From: Lagopus muta
Taxonomy: Eukaryota; Chordata; Aves; Galliformes; Phasianidae
Length of the DNA: 64,000 nt
Direction: 5' to 3'
Assembly (NCBI RefSeq): GCF_023343835.1
Contig: NC_064435.1
Span: 77,200,134 to 77,264,133 of the forward strand
Shown one piece after another: positions 12,901-25,091 of this stretch; position 1 is the first letter of the stretch, and every line of letters begins with the position of its first letter. The position numbers and the translations under genes are program-made. The notes under the pieces were generated by a model. It made no database searches, was not told where the DNA came from, and saw only the letters and a program-made list of their open reading frames with translations.

Positions 12901-14063
12901 TTTTGCCAGTGCTATTTTTCAGCTTGTGTTTTCCTTCCTAATTTGATATCCTTACTAAAAAAAAATTGAGAATTTTTGCCATAACAGATCGATTTCATAA
13001 TCTTTCAAGTCTAAGTGTGGCTTCCTGGGATATAATAAACATATGCCATATTTAAGGAGGTAGGATAGAGTTATTTCAACTACCACAAGTGTTTGTTTAC
13101 AAGATTGAAAGAAAATGAAGGACAAGTGCTGTATAGGTAGCCAGAACATGATGTGAAGATGCAGGAAGATTCACTGGGATCAGTGAAGTCTGTGGGATTA
13201 TTGCCATACCCAGCATGCAGCATGTGCAATCTGTAAAAGTAAGACTGATTTTTGCGTGGACTGCCATCAGTAGATTTGAATGAGAATATAAAATTCCACA
13301 TAATTACTAAAGTACCAGCAATACAAGAATGAAAGAGGACAAGCATTGAAATGAAAGTCAATCTTATAGTCTGACATGCATTCACTAACGTGGATTGTTG
13401 CCAAGACATTCACTTTGATATTTGTTCTGTCGCATTTGATTATACTCAAATTCCCTTAAGTCCTTTAGCTGAATTACAAATTATGCCTTTGTTTGGAAAC
13501 AAATATGCCCACAAAGGCACTGTGTATCTTCTTGTGTGCAGAGTATGATGTTCCTGACTACTGAGATTCATTAAAATATTTTGGATATTTCTCCTGTCAG
13601 TCAAATAATTGCAGGTGATGGATTCAACACAGTTACCATTCAGAAACAATGAAATTCACTGAGTGTACTTCAGATCACCATAAAGAAATACGAGTCAAAT
13701 TGCTTTTGGGAAGAGAAGAGGGAGAGTTTATACATGATAATATATTTTCTATGTATATTGTATAAAGCATTTGAATATTTCCAGTCTATAGGTAGTGCAG
13801 ATATATTTCTGAACATTTTTTCTCAGTTTTCCTTTTCTAACATTTGCACTAGAATGTTTAGATCATTTCCACACTCTGTTTTATTGAAAAAAAATTTAGT
13901 TTTCTTTTTTAAAAAAAGATGAAAGAACAGTCAGCTGATGTATTTGAGTAGTTATGTTGTAACTATAGGTTATCTACTGATTTGCAAGGTACTGAGTTGT
14001 TTCTTTGAGGTGGGAAAAAATGCACTCAACCCCATTAGTATTTGTGTAATAGGAATTTATGTA
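9964..14063. other. Low-copy non-coding DNA
   Basis: No gene recognised. Holds T25 at 10539-10563, an A-rich tract near 12187-12208 and T17 at 12814-12830. The pieces 10820-11060 and 12470-12740 are less repetitive and rich in ATTA/TAAT words, which would fit conserved non-coding DNA, but nothing in the sequence alone proves it. Confidence 0.5.
10539..10563. repeat. Poly(T), 25 bp, after (TTG)n
   Basis: GTT-rich stretch from 10517 runs into 25 consecutive T. Confidence 0.95.
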
Positions 14064-14597
14064 TGTCACTCTGAAACAAATTCCTCCTATTTACTTCCAT
14101 GGAAATTGCAACAGATACAAGAAAACACAATAACACTACTTGATAGAACAAATTCTCAGCCACAAAACACTAATTTTCAACATAGTCATCACTATTAGGT
14201 ATGTATTTTCACCAGCAATGAACAAAAGCCTGCTTACCACTCTCATAAAAATCTGTACCAACAGAGGTGATCCACTGTTTCACAGCTACTGTGATGGCAT
14301 CGTTGATGATGCACCACCTCACTTTGCTCATATCAGTGTTTGGACTCTACAAATGTTCAGCAAACATTAGTGAGTATCAGTGGATGCATTTTTTGCACAA
14401 CTTTGCTTCACACACGCTTCCATGTCAGACGTCATTTTGTCAGAATGCTTTTCTGCTGCCATTTGACAAACAGCAACAAAATGTAATGAAATATTGGTGG
14501 GAAGGTTCAACCTCTACTGCCATAGCACCAACATCTGCCTCTGACATCTTCGGCGAACATAATAAAACAGGAGGGATTATTTTTGGAGAGGCCCTTG
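14064..14597 (-). mobile_element. Non-autonomous mariner element (Galluhop type), copy 1
   Basis: Both ends carry the shared terminal inverted repeat (left TGTCACTCTGAAACAAATTC, right read inward from GGAGAGGCCCTTG), each flanked by the TA expected for mariner insertion (14062-14063 and 14598-14599). The transposase sense is the minus strand. The segment TDFYESGKQAFVHCW (about 14262-14203) is the C-terminal block of SETMAR-like mariner transposases, and on the same strand an N-terminal block lies further 5'. The DDD catalytic middle is missing: 534 bp against about 1.3 kb for a full mariner. Stops interrupt it, so the copy is dead. Confidence 0.85.
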
Positions 14598-17173
14598 TAG
14601 GTCATGAGCAGTGAGTAACCATCATCACTGAGAGTTGAGTAAGCAAGAATGCAAAAATCTTGCTGAATGATGGCACATTCATTCTCTGAGTATCTCATAT
14701 ACATGTCACTGCCTACTTTGGGGAATTTTAATTAAGAAGAAAATGTTTATTTTTTCCTATTTTGTACTGATTTTACTATTGTTGCTTACTTGTTTTCTAG
14801 CTGTGGTGTGTCATATTTTTTACTGACAGGTTATAGAATTGCTAGGCAAGAATTCAGTTTCTTCAAGCACTCCTATATGAGTTTATTCACTTAAGAAATA
14901 TCTAAGGAAATAAAACCTAAATTTTCTTATATGATTATTTAGTCAACCTTTTTGTCAAGCTCTGCTTATTTCCTTTTCCTTTATGTAATTACTATCCACC
15001 CTCCTCACAAATACTCAATACAAAACTGAAGGGAGATCTTAGTCTTCCTTTCCTTAGTTTCAGAAAGTTACAATTGAGGACTTGGTGTTTCCATATGTCA
15101 CTCCAGGACTGCATTTGAAAGCAAGAATAGTGAATATCTGAGTCTCAGAACTATGAAGTATACATATCTGCATTTTGAAGCATGCAGACGCAGCACCAAT
15201 AGCAGAGATGTCAATCCCTTTGGTAGCTGATATTTCCTGCAAATTCTCAGCAGCTAAATAGTTTTTCTAAACAGGGAATAATTATTTCAGTCTGTTCTGC
15301 CTTCAAACCATGCTCCTGTGACTTTGTCTTGCGTCAGGCGTGATGTGCTAGTTTGTACTGCTCTCAACCCTGTGAAACACTTTTGATTCATTATTCTGCC
15401 TCTTACTAAATGAAAATAATCTAGCTTTTAATCACTTGCTTGCAAGCAGCCACTCATGAGCCTGATATGCTTGGCAGATTTCCCATTTGGAGCTGGCAGG
15501 TGCATGACCGACAGCAGTTTGCCAGGTTTTGCCACTAGGTCATGTACGGGGCCAGTAGCCAGGGCTCAGTTAAGCTGCAAGAGATATATGTGTTCATTAA
15601 AATTACTTCAGTCAGTATCAGTCCTACTTTCTGATGTCCACACAGTAATTATAGCAAATAGCTGCAAACAATCTAGATCACAGAGGAAAATGCTCCACCC
15701 AGTCCTAATCTCTCCAAGTTACTGTTATTCATGCAGTCATTATTAAACCTGTATACCCACTAGTGTTGTCACATGCATACCAAAGTTGTACATGCTGCAA
15801 CTGAGAAACAGAAGCTGCTCTGATGTCTGTAGTTTCACTCTTTGTCTGGTGATTTACTGGCAGTTCTGTTTAGATTCAGTGAAGGAACTCTCTCTTTTTT
15901 TTTCTTTTTTTTTTTCTTTTTTTTCCTTCAAATGATAAAAATAACAGTATTCTAGAAGTGTTCAAAGAGTTCAGCTGAGATCAACTTCATCTTGCAGTGG
16001 ATGCTATGTGGATGTACTGTCCCTCCAAAGCTGTAACACAAAGTTTTATTGATCCAGTATTCCATTAATCCTTCCTCCTCATCTGACTTCATCTTAAAAT
16101 TCATAAGAAGATCTTGATCTTTTGAGAAGTACTTGCATTGTTCATCCTATGCTGTTTCTAAAAGCAATAAATAAATAATCTCCAATCAGTGGGAGTTATG
16201 TATGCCTGGTTTATTAAGCATGTGCATAATACTAAAATAGCATTAGTTGCTAAGTATGCACACTATCAAACACTATCTTAATGTATTCACACTTTTATCT
16301 CTGTTGCTTCACCTCACAGGGTAAACAGCTCAGTTCTTTATTTATTCCTCACTGTTGGGAGACTTATTTTCTCACATAGCAAAGGCATGCGTTTTTCTTA
16401 ATGAAGATCTTGTAGCTGATCTCTGCTGCCGTGCTGTCTGAATGTTTATGCACCACAGCACATTATAACAGTGCTAGAGTAGACATATTATGTATCCATA
16501 GGGAGTGGGATATACAACCAAAACTGTGATAGGAAATTAATTAATGTGGGGTGATTGCAATGCTACATCTCTACTACAATATAACTGTATGTGTTTGCAC
16601 TGCCATACATCAGCACATTCTAAATATGCCAGGGTGTTTATACTAGTTCTTAATGTTGACCGTACTCTGATACAAACCAATGTATTCTAACAGAGACAAT
16701 TTTTTCATTCAGACTTATACTAAATGGCTTTTCTTTTCCCCTCAAAATATATCACTGGAAAGACCATTTAAAGGGCGAGTACTTGTGAACGTTTTTGAAT
16801 TATGTATGCTCTAAACTGTCACAGGCTATTACCATTCACGTAGGCACAAGTGGAAAGATTTTAGGACTGCTGACCTGTACTGCTGCAGACCAGCCTGGCC
16901 ACTTGCTGTTCCCTCCTGACAGACATAGCTGCCAGAGTGAAAGATCGTCTATGGGTTCTTCAAATTTAGCTCTGTGTTTTCCAAGGAAATGCTGCCACAG
17001 GATGGTTGTAGAAGCGACACTAGCTCTGGGCATTGCAGCTGGTGTTTTGCAGAGATGTGAATCTCTGTTGTATGGAAACTTTGATTTCAGAGGCTTAAAA
17101 GCTTTTCCAGAAATTTTGATCTCTTGATCTTGACTAGAAAATAAAACTAAACTAAACTAAACAGCGCTTTATA
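14598..17173. other. Low-copy non-coding DNA
   Basis: No gene supported. A T-rich tract lies at 15891-15926. An open frame of 110 codons ending at 17127 and a 65-codon frame on the other strand overlap each other, show no known domain and are not called. Confidence 0.5.
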
Positions 17174-17642
17174 TGAAGGCTGCTCTGAAAGTAATGCCTT
17201 CTATGTTATTATGCTGATTCATGATGTTAGAGGCAGATGTCAATGGTGTGGTAGTAGGGGTTGAACCTTCCCACCAATGTTCCATTGTATTTCTTTGTGG
17301 CAGATAGCAGAGGGTAAATCTGACAAAATGTTGTCTAACATGGAAGTGTTTATGAAGAAAAGGTGTATCACTGAATTCTTCTATGCAGGAAAAAATGTCA
17401 CCTGTTGACATTTGCTAACATTTCCTGAGTGCTGATGGAGACAAAATAGTAGATAAGAGCATAGTGAGGCATGCAGGCTCTTGTTCATCACTGGCAAAAG
17501 CACAGAGCTAATGGGTGTGACTATTGAAAAATAGTGTTTTGTGACTGAGAATTTGGTCTATCAAATAGAGTTATTGAGGTCTCTGTATCTGTTCTAGTTT
17601 TCATGGAAATAAATACAAGGCATTACTTTCAGAGCAAACTTC
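17174..17642 (+). mobile_element. Non-autonomous mariner element (Galluhop type), copy 2
   Basis: The best-preserved ends of the group: TTGCTCTGAAAGTAATGCC at the right end (inverted) against CTGCTCTGAAAGTAATGCC at the left, with flanking TA at 17172-17173 and 17643-17644. Plus-strand sense. MEVFMKKRCITEFFYAGK (from 17340) is the N-terminal helix-turn-helix start, and GMQALVHHWQKHRANG (from 17468) is the C-terminal block; the catalytic centre between them is absent. 469 bp long, frame broken. Inert; movable only if a full transposase were supplied elsewhere. Confidence 0.9.
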
Positions 17643-18780
17643 TATATCCAGTGAGTATTTTAGAGGATTTTACTCAAGAAAATTGGAACAATAGTCTTTT
17701 AGGATATATCCAAATCCAGGCAATCCTAGAGTGATTTATTCCATCTGCTATAGATCTAATCTACAATAGATATTTAAAATAGGTAAGATATCTCAATCAT
17801 AGTCTCATACTCTCAATCATATTCAATCATATTCAGTCATATTCTTATGCTTCTCTCTGTTTTTTACCAAGGGAGTTTAAATGACTAGCTATCACTAAAC
17901 TAAACATACATATCTAAATTTGGAAGATAGTAGTTTTTCTAAGTTCTTCTAAGAAACTGTTAGCAGCATTAATGATACGTATTGAAATGCCCATGTTTCA
18001 TTTATTACTCATGTTAAGATTCCAAATTCAGAACTCTGACTTTCCATTCAATTTCTCCTGTGTATCTCACAGCTTTGGAGACAAGTAAGATCTTAGATAT
18101 TTCTGTTTTTCATGATATTTTTTCCTGTGCCATGAAAGACTTGCATTTGAGAAAGCTCTACCTGTCCTATTATTTTTCAAGCATTCTGAATGTTATCCAC
18201 ATTTAAGAAAGTGCAGCTTTTGCATAATGATACTCAACAAATTCAGTAAATTCCTACTGTTAAGATTATTCAGGCAAGATCTACACATTCGTATTGTAAT
18301 TTTTTTTTCAGTCTTCTCAAAGATGAACTGAAAAAGAATATCTTGTTATTTAGAGAGTTGCATAAAATATCTGTGTTATGTAAACAGTAGGTAGTCTGTA
18401 TTTCCAGTCTATTTATTATTTAAAGTAACTTATAAACTTGACATAGACTTAGTAGTATTTTCTTTGTTGTTTTGTATTGCTGTATTGTGTCTTTACATTC
18501 TATCTGCAGAATGATATATAGATGCATAAGAAAAAGCATTAAACATGTTTTTTGCAATATATTCACAATTTCTAATTTAGATACTTATTCAGTTCCTGAC
18601 TTAAAAATAAGGCAACAAGCACTCCACAGATGTAATTGTTAATTTTGCATCTTTGTTTCTTCTATTTCAGAAGTAAAGTTCAGGACAGGTGTTGTCCATT
18701 AACTTTCATTTTCCCACCAGTTCTTCCTTTATCCTGCAGATCTGGAACACTCAAGATGTCTTTTCTTTTAATTTCATGTA
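17643..18780. other. Low-copy non-coding DNA
   Basis: AT-rich, no gene. At 17812-17842 a 10-bp unit (TCAATCATAT type) is repeated three times in imperfect tandem. Confidence 0.55.
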
Positions 18781-19288
18781 GGTTGCACTGAAAGAAACGT
18801 CTCCTATTTACTTCCATGGAAACTAGAACACATACCAAGAGCACAATAACACAATGTGACAGAGCACATTCTCAGCTACAAAACATAGTTTTTCAACATA
18901 GTCACAACTATACACTACTCATTTCCACCAGATGTACTTGTAAAAATTTACACCAGCGGAGGTGATCCACTGTCACTGTCACCACTACTGTAACACACCA
19001 TTCATCTCCTCACTTTGCTTACATCCACTGTTTGGTCTCCATAAACATTCAGCAAGTATTGGTGAATGTCAGTGGGAGCCATTTTTTCCTGCATGGAAAT
19101 ATTCAAAGATACTCCTTTACTTCATGCACGTTTCCATTCTGTCAGACTGCCCCATCTGTCACATAGATACAAAATGTAATTGAACATTGGTGGAAAGGTT
19201 CAAACTCTCTACCATACCACCAACATCTGCTTCCAGTGTTGTGGGTGAACATCACAAATAGGAGACATTATTTTCAGAGCAGCCCTCT
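18781..19288 (-). mobile_element. Non-autonomous mariner element (Galluhop type), copy 3
   Basis: Starts GGTTGCACTGAAAGAAACG and ends, read inward, GGGCTGCTCTGAAAATAATG, with TA at 18779-18780 and 19289-19290. Sequence between the ends parallels copy 1 in the same orientation (shared stretches such as CTCAGCTACAAAACATAG and TTTTTCAACATAGTCA). Transposase sense is minus; the frame is heavily broken. 508 bp; catalytic region absent. Confidence 0.87.
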
Positions 19289-20652
19289 TACTTTCTCACC
19301 AGTACTGAAGTAATTATCTGTCATTGAGAATCTTATTTATATTTGGTAAAGTACATTTTTCTGTTAAATAGCATCTTATGCTAGAATACAACATAAAAAG
19401 AAGTGATCCTTAAAGGATCTGCATTTGCCCTGCCCTAAACTATTCTGCAGAAAGTCAGTGCAGCCTCTAAGAGAATTTAGAGGCCATGACTTCTGGTGAA
19501 AAACCAAAATTATATCTGTATTGTACTTAGAACAAGGTTCTATAGCACAAGGGACAGAAAGAAGAATATCAGATTAAAGAGAAAATGATATAAACCCAAG
19601 GTTATCACATTAAGTATAAATCTTACAGTTATTTTCTTATCAACTTTCCAAGTAATAAAACTAGAAAAAGCAGTACAAGTTTTAGACTTCATGAAAATAG
19701 AAACTGTAGTACAGATAGATATAACTGAGAGATATCACGAGTCTCTCCTTTTATGCCTTTCTCAAGGATCTTCTTTAATTCGGGAGAGAGTGCTTCTTCA
19801 CTATTTTTTATAAAAACTCAAAGGATATCATAATTTTAATTTTATCAGATCACAGACAAAAAACATCTCTGTACTGTTGACCAGCATATTCATATAATGA
19901 TTGGCATATTTCAAGATTCTTCAGATTTCTGTTTTCACATTGTTGTTTTCTTTTTTCCACAGCAAACTGTGACTGGTCTTTAATTATTTTTTCTTCAAAG
20001 CTTCTCATTTTCATTCTTCTTCATGGCTAAGTTCATTATTTCCTTCCCTCTCCTCTCCTCTCCTCTCCTCTCCTCTCCTCTCCTCTCCTCTCCTCTCCTC
20101 CTTGCCTTCCCTTGCCTTCTCTTCTTTTGCTTGCCTTCAAATAATTGTAATCAATATGTGTACATGTGGAAATACTCAAGTGTATGTACAAATCTGTGGA
20201 AAGTCCTAGCTTACTTAACACATTTAAAAAAAGAAAAAAAAAAAAAAAGCAACAACAACAAAGTTCTTATTAGCTCTCCAATACTTTCTGCTCTTTAGGA
20301 ATAGGACTTGGAGGCAATTATCCTGTTATAACTTTCAGAGTTGACATTTCTTGTTAAGAGATTTTGGCCTTAAAGTGTATGCTTCAGAAAGTAAGATACC
20401 ACATATTCTTGAGAAATTCTTTAGTAATTCTAAAGTAATTACTGAGTAATTCTGGAGTAATAAAAACCCCAGGAAAACAGCTGGTTATGGATGGGAAAGG
20501 CCATTTCTTTAGATTAAGAAGATGAGAAGATGAAGGACTTTCGGTAAAAAATACCATATCAAATTTGAAAATATTACTAAGAAATTGCTGTTTATCCACT
20601 CATATAAAAACTATGTGTGTATGCTAGTCTTTATCCTGAATATTGACAGTAG
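19289..20652. other. Low-copy non-coding DNA with a pentanucleotide microsatellite
   Basis: No gene. Contains the (TCCTC)n array listed separately and an A-rich run at about 20226-20248. Open frames over the array are Leu/Ser or Arg/Glu/Gly repeats and are artefacts. Confidence 0.6.
20049..20101. repeat. (TCCTC)n microsatellite, about 10 units
   Basis: Perfect 5-bp tandem array with homopyrimidine bias on the plus strand (GAGGA on the minus), followed by degenerate CCTTG units. Likely polymorphic in length. Confidence 0.95.
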
Positions 20653-20692
20653 GAATGAGCACAAGCCAGCAGTGTACCCAGGTGGCTAAGAA
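20653..20692 (+). mobile_element. CR1 scrap, about 40 bp
   Basis: The words AGCCAGCAGTGTACCCAGGT and GTGGCTAAGAA match the CR1 ORF2 block encoding MSQQCAQVAKK almost exactly. Nothing of CR1 follows: the sequence passes into a mariner copy that has lost its own left end. Short but very specific. Confidence 0.6.
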
Positions 20693-20704
20693 ATACCCAG
20701 GTGG

Positions 20705-21171
20705 GCAGCAGAAATAATGTGACTAGCATGATGGTGAAAGTGATTGTCCATTGAACATTCCCAACAATACTCTGTTATATTTTGTTGCTGTGTGACATGA
20801 GACAGATGGCAGCAGTGGGGAACTCTGACAGAATAGTATCTGACATGGAGGTGTGTATGAAGCAAAGGTGTGTCATTAAATTCCTCCATGAGAAAATAAA
20901 GGCACCCACTGTGAGCACAGCTAGGCTGTGAGTGGTATGTTTCAGCACTGGTGAGACAGACAGTGGGTCACTTCCACTGGTGCAGATTTTCATGAATAAG
21001 GCATGCAATCTCTTGTTCATCACTGGTGAAAATGCATAGGTAATGGCAGTTGCTGTTGAAAAATAGTGTTTTGTAGTTGAGAATTTGCTCCATCAAATGG
21101 TATTACTGTGCTTTTTATATGTCCTTTATTTTCCATGGAAATAAATAGGAGGTATTAATTTCAGAGTGACC
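20705..21171 (+). mobile_element. Non-autonomous mariner element (Galluhop type), copy 4, left end lost
   Basis: Plus-strand sense. MEVCMKQRCVIKFLHE (from 20845) is the N-terminal helix-turn-helix start and GMQSLVHHW (about 21001) the C-terminal block, with the catalytic centre missing. The right terminal repeat is present (read inward GGTCACTCTGAAATTAATACC, ending at about 21171). The left repeat and the first part found in copies 2 and 5 are missing and replaced by a CR1 scrap. The W-stop-K at the end of the C-terminal block is shared with copies 1 and 5. Confidence 0.85.
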
Positions 21172-21517
21172 TATTGTCAGTAAATTCAAATTGTGAAAAA
21201 TTCAACCATTTGCATAAGCAGTTTTTAAACAGTTAAGTTAATTATTTGTGCAGTAAAAATTTCTACAATGTTTCTAGTCTGACTGCATTCAGCCTTCAAC
21301 TATTGTGCTTCATTACATTATTTTTCTGCAGTCAAACTGAAGAGTCATCTACTTTCAGAAATGAGATAGCTATTGAAGGTTGAGGCAAAATCATGTCTCA
21401 GACTTTTCATGGGTAAACTAAGCCAATAGATTTCTGGAAGTTTTTCACTAGAAGGCAAATTTTCTCACTTAAGTTACTCTTCTTCCATTTTCTTCTAATT
21501 TCTAGTTATTCTGCTGC

Positions 21518-21519
<2 letters not shown>

Positions 21520-21551
<32 letters not shown>
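21520..21551. repeat. Poly(T), 32 bp
   Basis: Uninterrupted run of 32 T followed by GG and a short TGTG stretch. Confidence 0.95.
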
Positions 21552-21552
<1 letters not shown>

Positions 21553-23833
21553 GTATGTGTGTGTGATTGATGTCACACCTGAAATAATTTAATTAGTACA
21601 GGTTTCATCACAGCCTTTTCCATAAAAAATATCTCCTCTTTCTCATTTGGTATTACTCTACTTACACTTTCCTTAATCCGAAGCGTAATTCTATTAGGTA
21701 GCATTTGTTACTGTAAGTCTTTGTCTGATGTATGATGCTGTCTTTCACATTTATCTTTAGAAGATGGATTTCTCCCTGTAGATATTTGTGGAGTTAGAAG
21801 TACTAAAATTCTAGTATTTTTCTACTACCTTTTACTTAAAATGTAGAGAAAAATAACATGAAAATAAGAATAGTTTCCTTTGGATCTGTATTAACATTAT
21901 TTTTGTCTCTGGTTAAAATTACCATAGAGATTTAACATTAAACTGTTTTTAAAATGATTAATAATGCTTCTGCTGATATTGTATGCTGCTAATTTCATTC
22001 AAGCTGTTACGTGGGATTAAGTCAAATGTCCCAGAGAAGCCTATTATACTAACAGTTACCTTTATAAATCAACTCTTAAAAAAACAATTAAAGTCAATAT
22101 GAGTTTTATTTCTACCAGAAACTATTCAGAATCCCATATTGCCATCCTCTATATCTGTACCAGTTACATCTTATATTAGTCTGTTGAGAAGAGGTATAAG
22201 AAATATATATAGAAAATAGACACTCATCAATTCATCTTTTTAAATACAAGTAACCAAGGACAAGCAAATATTCACCTATCAGTCCTAAAGAAACTCAGGC
22301 AGGTGACAGGTGACTTACTGACTGTGCTGCTCAACCTCTTGAAGATATCAAATATACCACCAGTGTTTGAAAACTTTCTAGGGCAGATCTTGGCAGCTTC
22401 TACCTGAATAATGGACCAATGATGTTCACCTTTGCTTCTTATGTGAAAACTGGTAAAAATTAGTGAAGAGAATAGAACTGGTGTCTTCTTTGGAGTCAGA
22501 AAGTACACATCTACAGGAGTTCTTTGAAAAAAGCAATGGGTATGTGTGTAGTGGGTGATATTCCAACCTTTGATTTCCAAACTCAATCAGTAAGGTCTCT
22601 CAGCAAGAGCTCTTAAGGAAAATGCACGTAACAAATCTTACATACACTAACAGCTGCTACAGCTTGGTAAAGTTGAAGTATCGAAAGTCTGAGTGAGAAA
22701 AGAGCAGGTGAAATTCAAAATAAACAAATGTGAGCCATGCATATGGAAATTAATGGTCAAATTAAATGTGCTTTGATGTCTCTGTACTGTCTATTAGCAG
22801 TCTGAACTGATATCTTGGGTTTATGATAGACCGTTCTCTTAAAATGTCAGTTCACTTCTCACTGATAGTAGAAAAACAAATCAGAAGAGAATGTTTGGAA
22901 ATAAGAAAAGAAAGCAGTTTTTCTTCATTTTCTGAAAAGTGGTGTATGAACTGTCCTCAGTTTTAGTACACAAACATGCTCTTGGCATGTGATAAGTATG
23001 TTTTCTTCCCATCAAATTTTACTTTGGATCTTTCAGTCGGATAATGAAACAGTGAGAATACTAGGACAGATATGCATATAGACATGTATGAAAATTCAGC
23101 TCTAGCTGGTACACGATATAAAGGAACACCTTTAGCTAGGATAAATAATGACTAAACAAACAAGTAACATAATAAAAAGTGTCTCTGGTGATTTAGTATT
23201 TGTGTTGCACAGTAAGGGGGGAAATGATACAGAGATTAAATCATAGAACAAGCAAAATGAAACATTTGGTTTTTATCTGGCATATCTCCTTGAAACAAAG
23301 GAATTGGAAAGTACTTGCAAATACCAAACTGTTTAAAGGAACAGAAAATACATTGTTAAGAATGCAATTTTCTATGAGTTGAAGGCAGATGAAACGTTCA
23401 AAGAACAAAAAGATCTGCATTGTCTTATTATAGAATGTTTTCAATAGTATTTCAGGTAATATTTTTCTGCTCTCATTGAGACTCCTGAAAAAATAAAATA
23501 ATATCTGTTTTCCAAATTAATCTCTGGCGTGGGCTCCCAACTCTTCTCAACTCTATATAAAAATGACTGTCCTATATGCCTTCCAAGATGTCAAAAATGA
23601 TGAAAATAAAGAAAAAAAATATCACAACATGAGATGTGTTTCAGTTTAGTTAGTGTCTGTAAATGCTAGTGTTTAGAACTGGCAAGAAAATATCATGTAC
23701 TGTGGAATGCCTGAACAGTAAGTGAGTGAGTTACATTTATTTTGAACATTTCCAATGTAAGATCTTATAAAATATTTGCATATATCTTAATACCATAATA
23801 TAATCGACAGTAAATATACATACATGCACGCAG

Positions 23834-23891
23834 GCACACACACACATATGCAAAACAAACAAACAAACAAACAAACAACAAAAAAAAAAAA
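23834..23891. repeat. (CA)n, (AAAC)n and poly(A) compound microsatellite
   Basis: CA units (23834-23846), then seven AAAC units to 23879, then an A run to 23891. Confidence 0.92.
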
Positions 23892-24353
23892 CAGCACAAA
23901 AAAAACCCACCAACTCTGAAACAGTAAGTCAAACTGGTGATTTATTATCATTTTCTCTAGTAATTATATAAATAACAAATAAAACAGTAGAAATAGTACT
24001 TTATCTTTTACTGAATAAACTCCAATAACTAGCTGTGTCCCTTTTTTTGAGTGAGAACCACTCTGTGGCTAGATGATTTGGAGAGAACCTACACATTATT
24101 TTAAGTATGTAGGCAAGCATACTAAATAAAGACAAGTAAAACCAAAAATATCTTCTTGCCTACTCACATTTGTTTTATTCAGTATACCACACACTCATAA
24201 AAGCCTGAAATCCTGAGCTGGATGTATAAGAAATGTAAGTCTGCGCATGAGTCAAATGGAAAAAGAATACTGCACTACCCTGAGAATCCTGTGAAGTGAG
24301 TATGCATCAAATTGACTAGAAAAAAGCACCCTTTCATAAATTACTGCTTGTGT

Positions 24354-24424
24354 TCTCTCTCTCTCTCTCTCTCTTTTGTTTTTTTTTTTTGTTTTTTTTT
24401 TTTTGTTTGTTTTTTGTTTTTTTT
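24354..24424. repeat. (CT)n followed by T-rich tract
   Basis: About ten CT units, then T runs separated by single G up to 24424. Confidence 0.92.
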
Positions 24425-25061
24425 ATTAATACCTTTTCTAAATATGGAATTAAGTGAGTCAACCTATGGTACTCTAATAGTGTCTTCAATGCTTAGGCAG
24501 TAGAAGCTGCTGAAAGCAAAAACTGATCAGAAAATGTGTGTTAAAATAGTTAAACTAGTTGAAATAGTAAAATAGTTAGCTGGATTTAATCTGTACATAA
24601 AGTCGAGTATGGGTCAGAAAGAGAAGGTTAAAAAACAAAACTTTTATTTTAATAAGAAAAAGCGTGATGATGCTTACAGCTTTTACTGCAAATAGTTCAT
24701 CCATTTTAGAGTGTGATGAGAAAGTACTTTTTCACTAATTGCATTTCCCATAGGCATTCAGGATTGTTGTGTTTTTCTCCATGTGCTCTTGGAAGATGAG
24801 ATCAGTGCCACACTAACATACATGCACCACTTGGATTTGTTTCTGTTTTTACCTTCTGAGTGTGAGTGGGAGTAGAATCAGACTTTTTCTTAGACAGAGA
24901 ATCAGTTACCTAGACTATTGCAGGAAAATCTTTGAAGTGAAAGTAAGAAGCTGTCCTCATTTACAGTTACCCCACATTTTTCAAACTTTCTATATTCTGT
25001 TCTACCGGTGTTTAAATACAGATAATTAGCTCACGCCCACACCAGTCAAGCCAAGTAATAT

Positions 25062-25091
25062 TCATGCAATTTCATGCAATAACATGCAAAT
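25062..25091 (+). promoter_or_regulatory. Three CATGCAA words at exact 10-bp spacing
   Basis: CATGCAA occurs at 25063, 25073 and 25083; the last extends to the octamer ATGCAAAT (25084-25091), the known site class for POU/Oct factors. The 10-bp period puts all three on one face of the helix. It may equally be a small tandem repeat of TTCATGCAAT; function is inferred only. Confidence 0.25.

Noticed and set aside
14140..14614. Overlapping plus-strand frames of 76-115 codons
   Set aside because: Antisense to the mariner transposase remnant; shadow frames.
16795..17127. 110-codon open frame, plus strand
   Set aside because: Overlaps an open frame on the other strand, no domain; probably chance in a GC-richer patch.
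20023..20298. Frames with Leu-Leu-Ser-Ser-Pro or Gly-Glu-Glu-Arg repeats
   Set aside because: Translation of the (TCCTC)n microsatellite.
22272..22586. 104-codon minus-strand frame considered as a possible exon or LTR
   Set aside because: No domain, no LTR signals or inverted ends seen.
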